Positions 1 through 8,754 of a stretch of 64,000 bases of DNA are shown here, piece by piece. Source of the DNA: Helicobacter sp. 13S00477-4 (GTDB lineage Bacteria; Campylobacterota; Campylobacteria; Campylobacterales; Helicobacteraceae); contig NZ_MLAS01000005.1 in assembly GCF_002272785.1 (NCBI RefSeq), positions 47,762-111,761 of the forward strand. Direction: 5' to 3'. The notes under the pieces are model-generated. The model was not told where the DNA came from. It did not search any database and saw nothing but the letters and a program-made list of their open reading frames with translations. Made by a program: the position numbers and the translations under genes. The first letter of the stretch is position 1; each line of letters begins with the position of its first letter.

Positions 1-569
1 GCATAATTTCCATTGATGATAGCTCCATCAAGATCATTAAGTGTTTTGGTAAGCATAGCAGCTTCTAGTGGACGAATTTTGAGATTTTTTGGGTTTTTGA
101 TAATGTCAAATTCATTTGAAAAGAGATTATTGGGGTCTTTGAGTGTGATAAGTCCTTGTTTGTGTAGTAAAATAAGTGCTCTACCTCCATTGCTAGGATC
201 ATTAGGAATCCCAATAGAAGCACCATTTTTTAGTTCATCAATGGATTTTATTTTTTTAGAATAAAAACCTAAAGGCTCAATGTGAATTTTTGCAATTCCA
301 ATAAGGTGTAGATGCCTATCTTTATTGAATTTTTCTAAATAAGGTCCGTGTTGGATGAAATTAGCATCCAGAGATTTATCAGCCAATGAGAGGTTTGGTG
401 TGACATAGTCAGTGAATTCAATGACTTTGAGTTCAATACCCTTTTTTTTCAAATCAGGGATGATAGCTTTGAGTATTTGTGCTTGTGGGACTGGGGTTGC
501 ACCGACTTTTAAAACTCCTGCTTGCATGAAACTAAGTGTTAAAAGTAAAATAAAGCCTATTTTTTTCAT
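1..569 (-). CDS. metQ: Methionine-binding protein MetQ, second tandem copy (partial, runs off left edge)
   Basis: Periplasmic substrate-binding protein of the NlpA/MetQ family for a methionine ABC importer. The 189 visible residues start with a hydrophobic signal segment followed at once by the family signature LKVGATPVPQAQIL. The C-terminal third lies outside the window. The signal segment has no lipobox cysteine, although most MetQ proteins are lipoproteins, so this one may be free in the periplasm. Its ATG overlaps the TGA of the upstream metQ copy (ATGA), with an AGGA ribosome site inside the upstream gene, so the two are translationally coupled. Clearly homologous to the neighbouring copy along the visible length but diverged, so not a recent duplication. 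Confidence 0.9.
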   Translation of the reverse strand, partial: MKKIGFILLLTLSFMQAGVLKVGATPVPQAQILKAIIPDLKKKGIELKVIEFTDYVTPNLSLADKSLDANFIQHGPYLEKFNKDRHLHLIGIAKIHIEPLGFYSKKIKSIDELKNGASIGIPNDPSNGGRALILLHKQGLITLKDPNNLFSNEFDIIKNPKNLKIRPLEAAMLTKTLNDLDGAIINGNY

Positions 570-1363
570 TTGTTTTTCCTTGTTTGTGAGGGATTTTGTG
601 CTGGGAGGATTTCTCCTTTGTATTTATTCAAGATAAACTTTTTTATTTCTGGACTCAAAAGCACTTTTTTAAGTTTTTGAATATCAGGATTATTTTGATT
701 GTCTCTTCGTGATGCTAGGACATTCATATAAATGGATTTGTCATTTTCATGAAAAAAAGCTTGTTTGAGGCTAAAACCTGCCTGAAGAGCATAGTTTGCA
801 TTGATAATAGCTGCATCGACTCCATCTAGGATTTTTGGCAACATTGCTGCTTCGACTTGCTTGAATTTGAATTTTTTTGGGTTATCAATGATATCAAATT
901 CTGTAGAATCTGTATTTGAAGGATCTTTTAGTTTGATGAGATTGAAATCATTGAGTAAAATAAGAGCTCGAGAATAATTTGTTGGATCATTAGGGAGTGC
1001 TATGGTAGCACCTTTTTTTATATCTGCTAGATTTTTATACTTTTTGGAATAAAATCCAAGTGGGACGACATAAATAGGATCAAGTGCTATGAGATGAAAA
1101 CCTCTGTCTTTGTTCATCTTCTCTAAAAAAGGTTTGTGTTGATAGAGATTTGCATCACTAGAGCCTTCATTTAATGATATATCTGGGGTTACATAATCAG
1201 TGAAGTTTTGGATAATCAAATTCACCCCTTCTTTGGATAAGATTGGTTTAGCAAATTGGAGTATTTCGGCTGCTGGGACTGGGGTTGCACCGACTTTAAG
1301 ATCACCTCCAAATGATACAGTAACTATCAAAATGGGAAGTATAAGTGCATTGCGTAATTTCAT
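566..1363 (-). CDS. metQ: Methionine-binding protein MetQ, first tandem copy
   Basis: Substrate-binding component of the MetNIQ methionine importer, 265 residues. It shows an N-terminal hydrophobic signal, then LKVGATPVPAAEILQF and the family segments DYVTPDISLNEGSSDAN and ALPNDPTNYSRALILL. Start chosen at 1363 because an AAGGAG site lies just upstream; an extension to 1405 would overlap metI needlessly. No lipobox cysteine is present in the signal region. It follows metI by 13 bases and overlaps the next metQ copy by four bases, placing all four genes (metN, metI, metQ, metQ) in one operon read on the minus strand. Confidence 0.93.
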   Translation of the reverse strand: MKLRNALILPILIVTVSFGGDLKVGATPVPAAEILQFAKPILSKEGVNLIIQNFTDYVTPDISLNEGSSDANLYQHKPFLEKMNKDRGFHLIALDPIYVVPLGFYSKKYKNLADIKKGATIALPNDPTNYSRALILLNDFNLIKLKDPSNTDSTEFDIIDNPKKFKFKQVEAAMLPKILDGVDAAIINANYALQAGFSLKQAFFHENDKSIYMNVLASRRDNQNNPDIQKLKKVLLSPEIKKFILNKYKGEILPAQNPSQTRKNK

Positions 1364-1376
1364 TATTATCTCCTTA

Positions 1377-2021
1377 TTATTTATATTTTCTGAGTCGCTT
1401 AGCAATTAAATCACCAATACTCTGAATGATTTGCACTAAAATAATAATAGTAATGACTGAATAAAACAATATATCTGGGCGATAAGTCTGATAGCCAATA
1501 CGGATTGCTAAATCTCCTAGTCCACCTGCTCCAACAGCTCCTGCCATTGCAGAGTATCCGATAAGAGAAATAGTAGTGATGGTGAGTGCATTCACCAAAG
1601 AGGGGAGGCTTTCACTAACCATCATTTTAACAATAATGAATTTATTGGCTCCTATACTTTGGGCTGCTTCAATGAGTCCTTTAGGGACTTCGGCTAGTGC
1701 TGCTTCAAAGAGTCGTGCTACAAAAGGGATAGCAGATATTGAAAGTGGTATGATGGCAGCTGTGCTACCAATACTTGTTCCAATCATAAAACGCGATAAT
1801 GGAAGTAATAATATAATCAATATGATAAAGGGAAATGAACGAGCAGTATTGACAACCCCACCCAAAATTTTATTAACCAGTGGCATTGGAGCTATGCCAT
1901 CTTTTTGTGTGATCTGTAAAAATATACCTAAAGGCAATCCAAAAATAACAGCAAAAATACAAGAAAAAAAGACCATATAAAGGGTCTCAAATGTAGAGTT
2001 ATAAATCATATTAAATATCAT
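1377..2021 (-). CDS. metI: Methionine ABC transporter permease MetI
   Basis: Inner-membrane permease of the MetNIQ importer, 214 residues, with about five hydrophobic membrane segments. The cytoplasmic EAA loop that docks on the ATPase is visible as LIEAAQSIGAN near residue 130. The gene overlaps the end of metN by 11 bases and is followed by two metQ genes, matching the usual N-I-Q order. In H. pylori the corresponding genes are HP1576/HP1577, with the binding protein gene elsewhere nearby (from memory). Confidence 0.95.
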   Translation of the reverse strand: MIFNMIYNSTFETLYMVFFSCIFAVIFGLPLGIFLQITQKDGIAPMPLVNKILGGVVNTARSFPFIILIILLLPLSRFMIGTSIGSTAAIIPLSISAIPFVARLFEAALAEVPKGLIEAAQSIGANKFIIVKMMVSESLPSLVNALTITTISLIGYSAMAGAVGAGGLGDLAIRIGYQTYRPDILFYSVITIIILVQIIQSIGDLIAKRLRKYK

Positions 2022-3054
2022 TTGACCTACCTAAATTGTGAATAGTTAAGCCTTTTTCTTTGAGATAAATTATAGAATTTTTGATTTTGTCTTGCCCTCC
2101 AGTGAATTTGATTACCAAATGCCCAATACTTTCTGTGGCGAGCTCTTCAATATTTCCTGATAATATATTAGCATCAATATCAAATCGTTTGATGATATCA
2201 GAAATTAATGGTTCATTAGCATTTTCTCCAGTAAAAATGATTTCATAAACATTGGTTTGATCTTTGAGAGAAGATAGGATGTGTTTATTGTCTGTTGGGG
2301 GGAGGTAGGAGATCAGTTCTTTGGTGATTTCGTTTTGAGGATTGCTAAAAACTTCGTGTACAAGACCCTTTTCAATAATCTCTCCATCACTCATCACACA
2401 CATTTTATTGCAGATTTCCTTGATGACTTCTATTTGGTGAGTGATGAGGACTACAGTGAGGTTGAATTTTTTTTGAATATCTTTAAGTAGTTTTAGGATG
2501 GATTTTGTAGTTTTTGTATCTAGAGCACTTGTGGCTTCATCACAAAGGAGTATTTTAGGGTGGTTTGCAAGTGCTCTGGCTATGGCTACTCTTTGTTTTT
2601 GTCCTCCACTGAGTTGGCTTGGATAAAAATTGACTTTTTCTGTGAGTCCTACAATTTCAAGTAATTCTAAAACTCTTTTACGAATATCTTGTTTCTTCCA
2701 ATGAGCAATCTCAAGAGAGAAAGAGATATTATCAAAAACATTCCTGCTGCTCAATAGATTGAAATGTTGAAAAATCATACCAATTTTTTGACGTGTTTTT
2801 TGTAATTCTTTAGGTTTGAGTGTGAGCATATTGATACTATCAACTGTAATATAGCCAGTAGTAGGTTCTTCAAGTCGGTTTATGAGACGAATGAGGGTTG
2901 ATTTTCCTGCACCAGAATAGCCAATAATGCCCATAATATCACCTGCATTTACTTCTAAATCAAGTTTTTTAATAGCACAAAATCCATTTGGATATGTTTT
3001 GGATATATCTTTTAAAGTAATTATAACAAGCTCCTTATGTGGAATTGCACACAT
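2011..3054 (-). CDS. metN: Methionine ABC transporter ATP-binding protein MetN
   Basis: ATPase of the methionine importer, 347 residues. Visible motifs are Walker A GYSGAGKST, the signature LSGGQKQRVAIARA and Walker B ILLCDEATSALD. The last ~80 residues form the NIL/ACT-like domain that in this family binds methionine and inhibits transport when the cell is replete. The ATG at 3054 gives about ten residues more than usual MetN proteins; an AAGGAG lies inside this extension, so the true start could be a few codons downstream at a non-standard codon. A 135-base upstream gap containing a TATAGA-like -10 separates it from the flhX-like gene. Confidence 0.94.
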   Translation of the reverse strand: MCAIPHKELVIITLKDISKTYPNGFCAIKKLDLEVNAGDIMGIIGYSGAGKSTLIRLINRLEEPTTGYITVDSINMLTLKPKELQKTRQKIGMIFQHFNLLSSRNVFDNISFSLEIAHWKKQDIRKRVLELLEIVGLTEKVNFYPSQLSGGQKQRVAIARALANHPKILLCDEATSALDTKTTKSILKLLKDIQKKFNLTVVLITHQIEVIKEICNKMCVMSDGEIIEKGLVHEVFSNPQNEITKELISYLPPTDNKHILSSLKDQTNVYEIIFTGENANEPLISDIIKRFDIDANILSGNIEELATESIGHLVIKFTGGQDKIKNSIIYLKEKGLTIHNLGRSNDI

Positions 3055-3189
3055 TAAACCAATTATTCAAATTTGGTTCGAATTCTATATTAATTTTTTA
3101 TAAACACGATTTGTATTTGTATTTTATTCGGGTATTTTATTTTTCAGTGTTACAAATATTCTCAAAGTTTAATTCAGATATATTTTAAT

Positions 3190-3459
3190 TTAGCTTAATT
3201 GTGAAGTATTTTCTGTGTTTTTTAGCCAAATAAAGATTTCTATGATACTTTCATAGAGCTCTTCAGGAATAGAATCTTGAATTTGAATTTTTGTGAGCGA
3301 ATCAGCTAATTCAGGGTTAGCAAAAATAGGTATTTGGAATTCTTTTGCTTTAATAATAATACTTTTTGCTAATTCGCCTATCCCTGAAGCAACGACTTTA
3401 GTCGTGCCATTGATTTCAGAATTATAAGCTAATGCAGCTGCTTTGAGGGTGTTTTTCAT
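3190..3459 (-). CDS. FlhB C-terminal-domain paralogue (FlhX-like)
   Basis: 89-residue cytoplasmic protein resembling only the C-terminal cytoplasmic domain of the flagellar export protein FlhB, including the pattern AALAYNSEINGTTKVVASGIGELA that corresponds to the FlhB region around its autocleavage loop. The NPTH cleavage motif itself is not present. Small FlhB-tail proteins of this kind (HP1575 in H. pylori) occur in the same place next to riboflavin synthase; in Helicobacter they can partly substitute for the processed FlhB tail. It directly abuts ribE on the minus strand (stop of ribE at 3460), so the two are probably co-transcribed. Confidence 0.8.
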   Translation of the reverse strand: MKNTLKAAALAYNSEINGTTKVVASGIGELAKSIIIKAKEFQIPIFANPELADSLTKIQIQDSIPEELYESIIEIFIWLKNTENTSQLS

Positions 3460-4080
3460 TCAGTAACTTAATAGGATAGAATTGATTTCATCCCAAGAAT
3501 GAGAGTTTGATGTTTTGTCACGTTTCTTTAATAAATGAGCAATACTCCTTACTAAAATGTCAGTCTCTATATTTACCCTTCTACCACTTACATAGGTATG
3601 AAATAATGTATGTTGGAAGGTATATGGGATGACAGTGACTTTGAAATTTTGGGCAGAAATATCAGATACAGTGAGGCTTATTCCATCTATGGTAATAGAG
3701 CCTTGAGGGATAATGAGGTTTAGGATTTCTTTGTTTGCTTGGATTATAAAATCAGTTTGATTATAATTTGGTGAAATGGTTTTGATAAGACCAATACCAT
3801 CAATATGCCCTTGTACAAAATGTCCATCAAGACGTGAATTTGCCAATAAGGCAGGTTCAATATGGACAAGGTTTTGATAATTTTCTATTGCTATGTATTG
3901 TTGAGTGTGTTTGCTAAGCTCTACCTCAAAGCCATTTTTAGTAATTTTGATGACTGTGAGGCAGGCACCATTCACGGCAATGCTATCCCCAATTTCTGGT
4001 TTATAGGTGCTTTGTAGACATAAAATATTATTTTGAATTTTTTTTACTTTTGCAATTTCTCGTATGAGACCACTAAACAA
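3460..4080 (-). CDS. ribE: Riboflavin synthase alpha chain
   Basis: Catalyses dismutation of two 6,7-dimethyl-8-ribityllumazine molecules to riboflavin. 206 residues, starting MFSGLIREIAKV as in the family, with two lumazine-binding repeats: the first holds VNGACLTV and the second SITIDGISLTVSD, each preceded by an HFVQGHIDG-type segment in the first barrel. Length is normal. It abuts the FlhB-like gene downstream and is divergent from tatD, with which it shares the ~105-base region 4081-4185. Confidence 0.95.
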   Translation of the reverse strand: MFSGLIREIAKVKKIQNNILCLQSTYKPEIGDSIAVNGACLTVIKITKNGFEVELSKHTQQYIAIENYQNLVHIEPALLANSRLDGHFVQGHIDGIGLIKTISPNYNQTDFIIQANKEILNLIIPQGSITIDGISLTVSDISAQNFKVTVIPYTFQHTLFHTYVSGRRVNIETDILVRSIAHLLKKRDKTSNSHSWDEINSILLSY

Positions 4081-4185
4081 ATTAGATTCCTTATTTTCTC
4101 ATTGTTAAAATATCTTTTTTTTGAGTTAGAATGTTATATCAAATTTTTTGTAGATTTTACCATAACAATATTAAGGGACAATCAA

Positions 4186-4953
4186 ATGAGTTGTTTGATA
4201 GACACGCATTGCCATTTGGATAATGAGATTTATGAAAATGATTTAGAAGATGTAATCAAACGTGCTATGGAAAATGGTATAAAAAAGATTATTATTCCAG
4301 CAGCTGATCCCAAAGATTTACCAAAGGCTATAGAAATTGTAAATAAATATGAACATATTTATTTTGCAGTTGGTATCCATCCAGATGAGGTAATGAATGC
4401 CAATCTTGAAGGAATAAGGCAATATGTTCATCATCCTAAATGTGTTGCTATTGGTGAATGCGGCCTGGATTATTATCGTTTGCCACCACACGAAAAAAGG
4501 GAAGAACTTAAAAAGATTCAAAAAGAGACTTTCAGGCATCATATAGAATTGGCTATTGAGGTCAATAAACCCCTAATTGTACATATACGTGAAGCTAGTT
4601 TTGATGCTTTTGAGATTTTGAAAGTATATAAGGTAAGGGGTGTTTTGCATTGTTTTAATGCAGATGAAATTTTATTAGAGCTTTCAGATAGATTTTATTA
4701 TGGAATTGGTGGGGTGGCTACTTTTAAAAATGCGAAAAAAATTGTAGAAATTATGCCAAGAATACCTAAAAATAGGATTGTGCTTGAAACAGATGCACCT
4801 TATTTGACTCCACATCCTCATCGTGGAGAACGTAATGAGCCAATGTATATTCCTTTGGTTGTGGAAAAACTCTCTGAAATCCTCGGATTATCTGCTTTTG
4901 ATATTGGAATGTTGAGTACCCAAAATGCTTTTGATTTGTTTGGTGAGATTTGA
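4186..4953 (+). CDS. tatD: TatD-family metal-dependent hydrolase/DNase
   Basis: 255 residues of the TIM-barrel TatD family (metal-dependent 3'-5' exonuclease/hydrolase). Metal-ligand motifs: DTHCHLD at the N-terminus, the glutamate in IGECGLDYY, the histidine in PLIVHIREA, and the C-terminal LETDAPYLTP. The start at 4186 was preferred over upstream in-frame starts because it gives the family-typical N-terminus SCLIDTHCH and avoids overlapping ribE. The stop is followed by 95 bases without a gene before mltD. Confidence 0.94.
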   Translation: MSCLIDTHCHLDNEIYENDLEDVIKRAMENGIKKIIIPAADPKDLPKAIEIVNKYEHIYFAVGIHPDEVMNANLEGIRQYVHHPKCVAIGECGLDYYRLPPHEKREELKKIQKETFRHHIELAIEVNKPLIVHIREASFDAFEILKVYKVRGVLHCFNADEILLELSDRFYYGIGGVATFKNAKKIVEIMPRIPKNRIVLETDAPYLTPHPHRGERNEPMYIPLVVEKLSEILGLSAFDIGMLSTQNAFDLFGEI

Positions 4954-5048
4954 GGATTAGATATTAGGATTTTGAGTTTTAAGTATTTTTCAAGTAGAAT
5001 CAATATTTCCAAAAAGAATGTGTTAAAAGTTTTTGTTTAGGAAGTTTG

Positions 5049-6164
5049 ATGAAATTTAAAATATTGGTATTATCATTTTGTCTTTGTTCTATAGGATTCC
5101 TTAGAGCTGAATTTAAAAATTTGGTTTATGATCGCTATGGTGAGGATATTTTGAATTCATTTGGAGTGAGTGGTTCATTTTTAGCCCAATTACGTGTGGA
5201 AAATCCACTTAAAACTTGGAGTGCAGAAACCAGATGGGATTATTTTTTAGAGAAGTTTGATTCTAGTTATGAATTCATTCCTATTTTAAGAAGCATGATG
5301 GCAGAAGCTGGAATACCACAAGAATTTTTATTTTTGGCAATGGCAGAGTCAGAATTTTCTACAAAGGCATATAGCCCAAAAAGAGCAGCTGGCATTTGGC
5401 AGTTAATGCCCACTACCGCCAAACAACTTGGTCTTAAAATCAATGATTATGTTGATGAAAGACGCGATCCTATCAAGAGTACGCAAGCTGCAATTAAATA
5501 TCTTCAATTTTTACATAAAATGACAGGTCAGTGGTATTTGGCAGCGATGGCATATAATTGTGGTGTAGGGAGATTACAAAAAGCGATAAAAGAGGCTAAA
5601 ACAACAGATATTAGCGTACTTTTAGATGATAAAAAAAAGTATCTCCCCAAAGAAACTAGAAATTATATGAAAATGATTTTGAGTATGTCAGTGGCATTCA
5701 ATAACATTGATAAACTCAAGAGTGCAGATAGAGAATATTTGTTGAATCGTGGAGCTATGGATACATTAGTAAGCGTCAATATTAAGGGAGGGACATTATT
5801 AGAGAGTATTGCAGAGGGTGCGGGTATGAGTTTAGCAGATTTGAAAAAATATAACCGACAATTTCGATATAATTTTTTACCTCCAGGATATAAGGAATAT
5901 AGCGTTTATATTCCTTATGAAAGACTGGCTTATTTCAAACAAAATTTTAAAGAAGATCAAAATCCTAATGAAATGTTTGTATTGCATAAGGTCAAACAAG
6001 GTGAAACCCTCACTTCTATTTCAAGGAGATATAAGGTGAGCATTCAAGAGATAAAAATCACTAATAACCTCAAAAACTCATTTTTATCTATCAATCAAAA
6101 ACTCATTGTCCCAGTTATCAGAAAAGATTATGCAAAATTAGCTCAAAATGAGGTTAAGCATTGA
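5049..6164 (+). CDS. mltD: Membrane-bound lytic murein transglycosylase D with LysM
   Basis: Cleaves glycan strands of peptidoglycan. 371 residues: an N-terminal signal segment, a lysozyme-like SLT domain with the catalytic glutamate in LAMAESEFS and the following AAGIWQLMP motif, a degenerate LysM-like region (DTLVSVNIKGGTLLESIA) and a clear C-terminal LysM (LHKVKQGETLTSISRRYKV). ATG at 5049 follows an AGGAA site; the in-frame TTG three bases earlier is less likely. Equivalent of HP1572 (named DniR in old annotation). It overlaps rlpA by four bases, opening an envelope operon. Confidence 0.93.
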   Translation: MKFKILVLSFCLCSIGFLRAEFKNLVYDRYGEDILNSFGVSGSFLAQLRVENPLKTWSAETRWDYFLEKFDSSYEFIPILRSMMAEAGIPQEFLFLAMAESEFSTKAYSPKRAAGIWQLMPTTAKQLGLKINDYVDERRDPIKSTQAAIKYLQFLHKMTGQWYLAAMAYNCGVGRLQKAIKEAKTTDISVLLDDKKKYLPKETRNYMKMILSMSVAFNNIDKLKSADREYLLNRGAMDTLVSVNIKGGTLLESIAEGAGMSLADLKKYNRQFRYNFLPPGYKEYSVYIPYERLAYFKQNFKEDQNPNEMFVLHKVKQGETLTSISRRYKVSIQEIKITNNLKNSFLSINQKLIVPVIRKDYAKLAQNEVKH

Positions 6165-7126
6165 GAAAATGTTTGATCAGAGGGGTTTTATTTTTATGTT
6201 TAGTTTTGTTTTGTGCTTGTTCTCCTCAGAGTGTTTATAATGGTGGTATTGGTGGATTTAGTGATTATGAAGGGTTGAAATCTTATCGTTCTAAAAAATA
6301 TACTTCTAATTATACCAATCAATCTTCTTTAGATGAGAGTTCTAATTTTGGTGGTGGAAATAGTCCAGTAGATATTTTTTCAAATTCAAATCCTTCAATG
6401 TTGGAAGGAATGAGGGATTCTGCAGCAATACAGAGGGCTACAATGAGACCTTATCAGATAGCAGGTAAGTGGTATTACCCTACACGTGTTGATGTAGGTG
6501 AAATTTTTGATGGTATTGCGAGTTGGTATGGACCTAATTTCCATGCCAAAAAGACTTCTAATGGGGAAATTTATAATATGCATGCACATACTGCTGCAAG
6601 CAAGATATTACCAATGAATACGGTTGTAAAAGTTTATAATAAAGAAAATAGAAAAACCACTGTAGTTCGAATTAATGATAGGGGTCCTTTTGTCGATGGA
6701 AGGATTATTGATTTATCGAATGCGGCAGCTAGGGATATTGATATGGTAAATAAGGGAACTGCAAAAGTTCGCCTTGAGATTTTAGGTTTTGGTGGAGTGA
6801 TTTCTAAAAATTATGAAAAATCTATTGATATGCCCCAAGCAGAAGGTTTAAAAAAAGAGTTTAAAATTGGTGAGAGTAAAAGCAGTATAGAAGGGGGTAA
6901 TTTTTCTTTACAGGTTGGAGCCTTTAAGAAAAAAGAAGGTGCTATCAGTCTCAAGAATCAGAATGAAAAATTTATCCAGAATGGTGATTATAAGGTTGTT
7001 ATAAAAGAACAAACAAGCAACGGTGAGCCAATTTATAGAGTTTTTGTCGAAGGTTTTAAAAGTGAAGATGAGGCTTTGGATTTTGCCAAATCAAAAAATA
7101 TAGCAGGCATTGTTATCAGGGAGTGA
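6161..7126 (+). CDS. rlpA: RlpA-like septal ring lipoprotein with SPOR domain
   Basis: 321 residues. The signal peptide ends in a lipobox-like LFCAC with the modified cysteine at residue 20. A double-psi beta-barrel follows (about 115-205, with IASWYGPNFHAKKTSNGE and INDRGPFVDGRIIDLS, including the catalytic-type His/Asp), and a C-terminal SPOR domain (about 245-321, starting FSLQVGAFKKKEGA) that binds denuded glycans. The start codon is TTG overlapping the mltD stop (TTGA); another TTG four codons later is possible. Probably acts with MltD on cell-wall remodelling. Confidence 0.92.
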   Translation: MRKCLIRGVLFLCLVLFCACSPQSVYNGGIGGFSDYEGLKSYRSKKYTSNYTNQSSLDESSNFGGGNSPVDIFSNSNPSMLEGMRDSAAIQRATMRPYQIAGKWYYPTRVDVGEIFDGIASWYGPNFHAKKTSNGEIYNMHAHTAASKILPMNTVVKVYNKENRKTTVVRINDRGPFVDGRIIDLSNAAARDIDMVNKGTAKVRLEILGFGGVISKNYEKSIDMPQAEGLKKEFKIGESKSSIEGGNFSLQVGAFKKKEGAISLKNQNEKFIQNGDYKVVIKEQTSNGEPIYRVFVEGFKSEDEALDFAKSKNIAGIVIRE

Positions 7127-7128
7127 AT

Positions 7129-7713
7129 ATGCAAGAAATGAAACGATCTACCAAAGAAACAGATATAAATGCTTTTTTAGAAATATATGGGAGTGGTCAA
7201 GCTAAAATTGATACAAAAATAGGTTTTTTTGATCATATGTTAGAGGCTTTTGCTAAGCATTCTTTGATGAATATACAAATTATTTGTGAGGGAGATAGGT
7301 ATATTGACGATCATCATAGTGTTGAAGATTGTGGGATAGTGATTGGAGAACTTTTGAGGAAGGAAATCTATCCTATTGCTTCTATTGAAAGATTTGGTAA
7401 TAGTGCTGTTGTCATGGATGAAGCTTGTGTAGAATGTGATATTGATCTTTGTAATCGTGCTTTTTTGGTTTTTGATATGAGTGTTTATGGAAATTTTAGA
7501 GGAAGAGTAGGGGATTTTGATATTGAGCTTATTGAGGAATTTTTTCGTGCTATAGCAATGAATGCAGGTATATGTTTGCATATTTACCTCAAGAGAGGAA
7601 AAAATCTCCACCATATTATTGAGGCAACTTTCAAGGCTTTTGCGATTTCTTTACGCAGGGCATTAGGTCAAAATGCTGCTGTTGGTATCCCTAGCACAAA
7701 AGGTTCTTTATGA
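7129..7713 (+). CDS. hisB: Imidazoleglycerol-phosphate dehydratase
   Basis: Sixth step of histidine biosynthesis (dehydration of imidazole glycerol phosphate). 194 residues with the family Mn-binding motifs FFDHMLEAFAKHS, DDHHSVEDCG, and the second-half repeat HHIIEATFKAFAISLRRAL. It is the monofunctional form, without the histidinol-phosphatase half found in enterobacteria. ATG at 7129 sits six bases after GGGAG; a GTG at 7123 overlaps the rlpA stop and is a weaker choice. It stands alone among cell-envelope genes, far from any other his gene in the window. Confidence 0.95.
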   Translation: MQEMKRSTKETDINAFLEIYGSGQAKIDTKIGFFDHMLEAFAKHSLMNIQIICEGDRYIDDHHSVEDCGIVIGELLRKEIYPIASIERFGNSAVVMDEACVECDIDLCNRAFLVFDMSVYGNFRGRVGDFDIELIEEFFRAIAMNAGICLHIYLKRGKNLHHIIEATFKAFAISLRRALGQNAAVGIPSTKGSL

Positions 7714-8204
7714 TTGAGTTGATTTTATTAGATGTAGATGGTACATTGACAAATGGAGGATTAAGTTATAATAGTGATTTAGTTGAATTTAAAACTTTTT
7801 GTATTAAAGATGGTTTAGGCTTGGTTATTTGGCAAAAACTTGGAAAAAAGGTTGCGATTATTTCAGGGAGAGATTCAAAAATCACTGTTTTTAGGGCAAA
7901 AGAATTAGGGATAGATTCTATTTATATGGGTATAGCTGACAAAGGAAAAGTGGTTTCAAAACTCAAAGATGATTTTGGTTTACACGCTTCACAGATTGCT
8001 TGCATAGGAGATGATTTGAATGATTTGAGCATGTTTAAAGAATGTGGTTTGTGTTTTGTTCCAAATGATTGTGCGTTATGGATAAGGGATTTTGCTGATA
8101 TTGTTTTAAACAGCAATGGTGGTCAAGGGGCTGTGAGGGAAATGATAGAATATATCTTGATGGAAGAAGGGCTCAAGGATGAGGTTCTTAAATTTTACCA
8201 ATAG
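7710..8204 (+). CDS. kdsC: KDO 8-phosphate phosphatase KdsC
   Basis: HAD-superfamily phosphatase that releases KDO from KDO-8-phosphate for lipopolysaccharide core synthesis. 164 residues, C0-type HAD without a cap domain: nucleophile motif LDVDGTLTNGGL, motif II ISGRDS, and motif III/IV IGDDLNDLSM. It overlaps hisB by four bases (ATGA) and lptC by 26 bases, so it is part of the same operon, in keeping with a supply role for the LPS export genes that follow. Confidence 0.93.
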   Translation: MIELILLDVDGTLTNGGLSYNSDLVEFKTFCIKDGLGLVIWQKLGKKVAIISGRDSKITVFRAKELGIDSIYMGIADKGKVVSKLKDDFGLHASQIACIGDDLNDLSMFKECGLCFVPNDCALWIRDFADIVLNSNGGQGAVREMIEYILMEEGLKDEVLKFYQ

Positions 8205-8754
8205 TGTAACGAATTTTTTTTTGATACTTTTTTTGATTACCTTAGGTTCAATATTTTTCTTCACCCCCTCGAAACTTTCTGAAAATAAAATGACTGAGCA
8301 ATGGCCAAAAATTGAACTTAATCAATTCAGTATGTATCAAATCAATACAGATTTTGTGGATATGAAGGTAGAAGGTTCTGGTGCTTTGCAATTTGATGAT
8401 TATGAGATATTGTTTGGTTTTTTAGCAAGTCGTTACAACACACATTCAAAAAGGACATATGAGTATATCAGTGGTGAAGAGGTTATTAAGACAGGAGATA
8501 TTTATACTTTCCCTCAAGGTGTTGTTTATACAAAAAGTGATGGTGGGAGCTTTTGGAGTGAAAATGGTGTTTATGATTATCAAAAAGAAATTTTTAAGGG
8601 CAAAGGAGATTTTATCTTAAGCACATTAGAAGGTAATTTTGAAGGTAAAAATATAATTTATAATAGAAAATCTCAAAATATCCAAGCCATTGATATTGTT
8701 TCAAAAATATTCCTTGATACGAATAAAAATACCTCCAAAAAAGGAAAAAAATGA
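8179..8754 (+). CDS. lptC: LPS export protein LptC
   Basis: 191-residue bitopic inner-membrane protein with one N-terminal membrane segment (about residues 10-30) followed by a periplasmic beta-jellyroll. Sequence conservation in LptC is low; the call rests on the membrane anchor, the length, the FEGKNIIYNRKSQNIQA-like beta repeat and the position between kdsC and lptA. A run of nine T at 8214-8222 within the membrane segment is slippage-prone. It overlaps both neighbours. Confidence 0.8.
   Translation: MRFLNFTNSVTNFFLILFLITLGSIFFFTPSKLSENKMTEQWPKIELNQFSMYQINTDFVDMKVEGSGALQFDDYEILFGFLASRYNTHSKRTYEYISGEEVIKTGDIYTFPQGVVYTKSDGGSFWSENGVYDYQKEIFKGKGDFILSTLEGNFEGKNIIYNRKSQNIQAIDIVSKIFLDTNKNTSKKGKK

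Noticed and set aside
2293..2305. Run of six G in metN as a phase-variable tract
   Set aside because: Six bases is too short for frequent slippage and the reading frame is intact; no alternative frame of interest lies beyond.
4033..4185. N-terminal extension of tatD
   Set aside because: It overlaps the start of ribE and its residues do not belong to the family; the ATG at 4186 gives the standard N-terminus.
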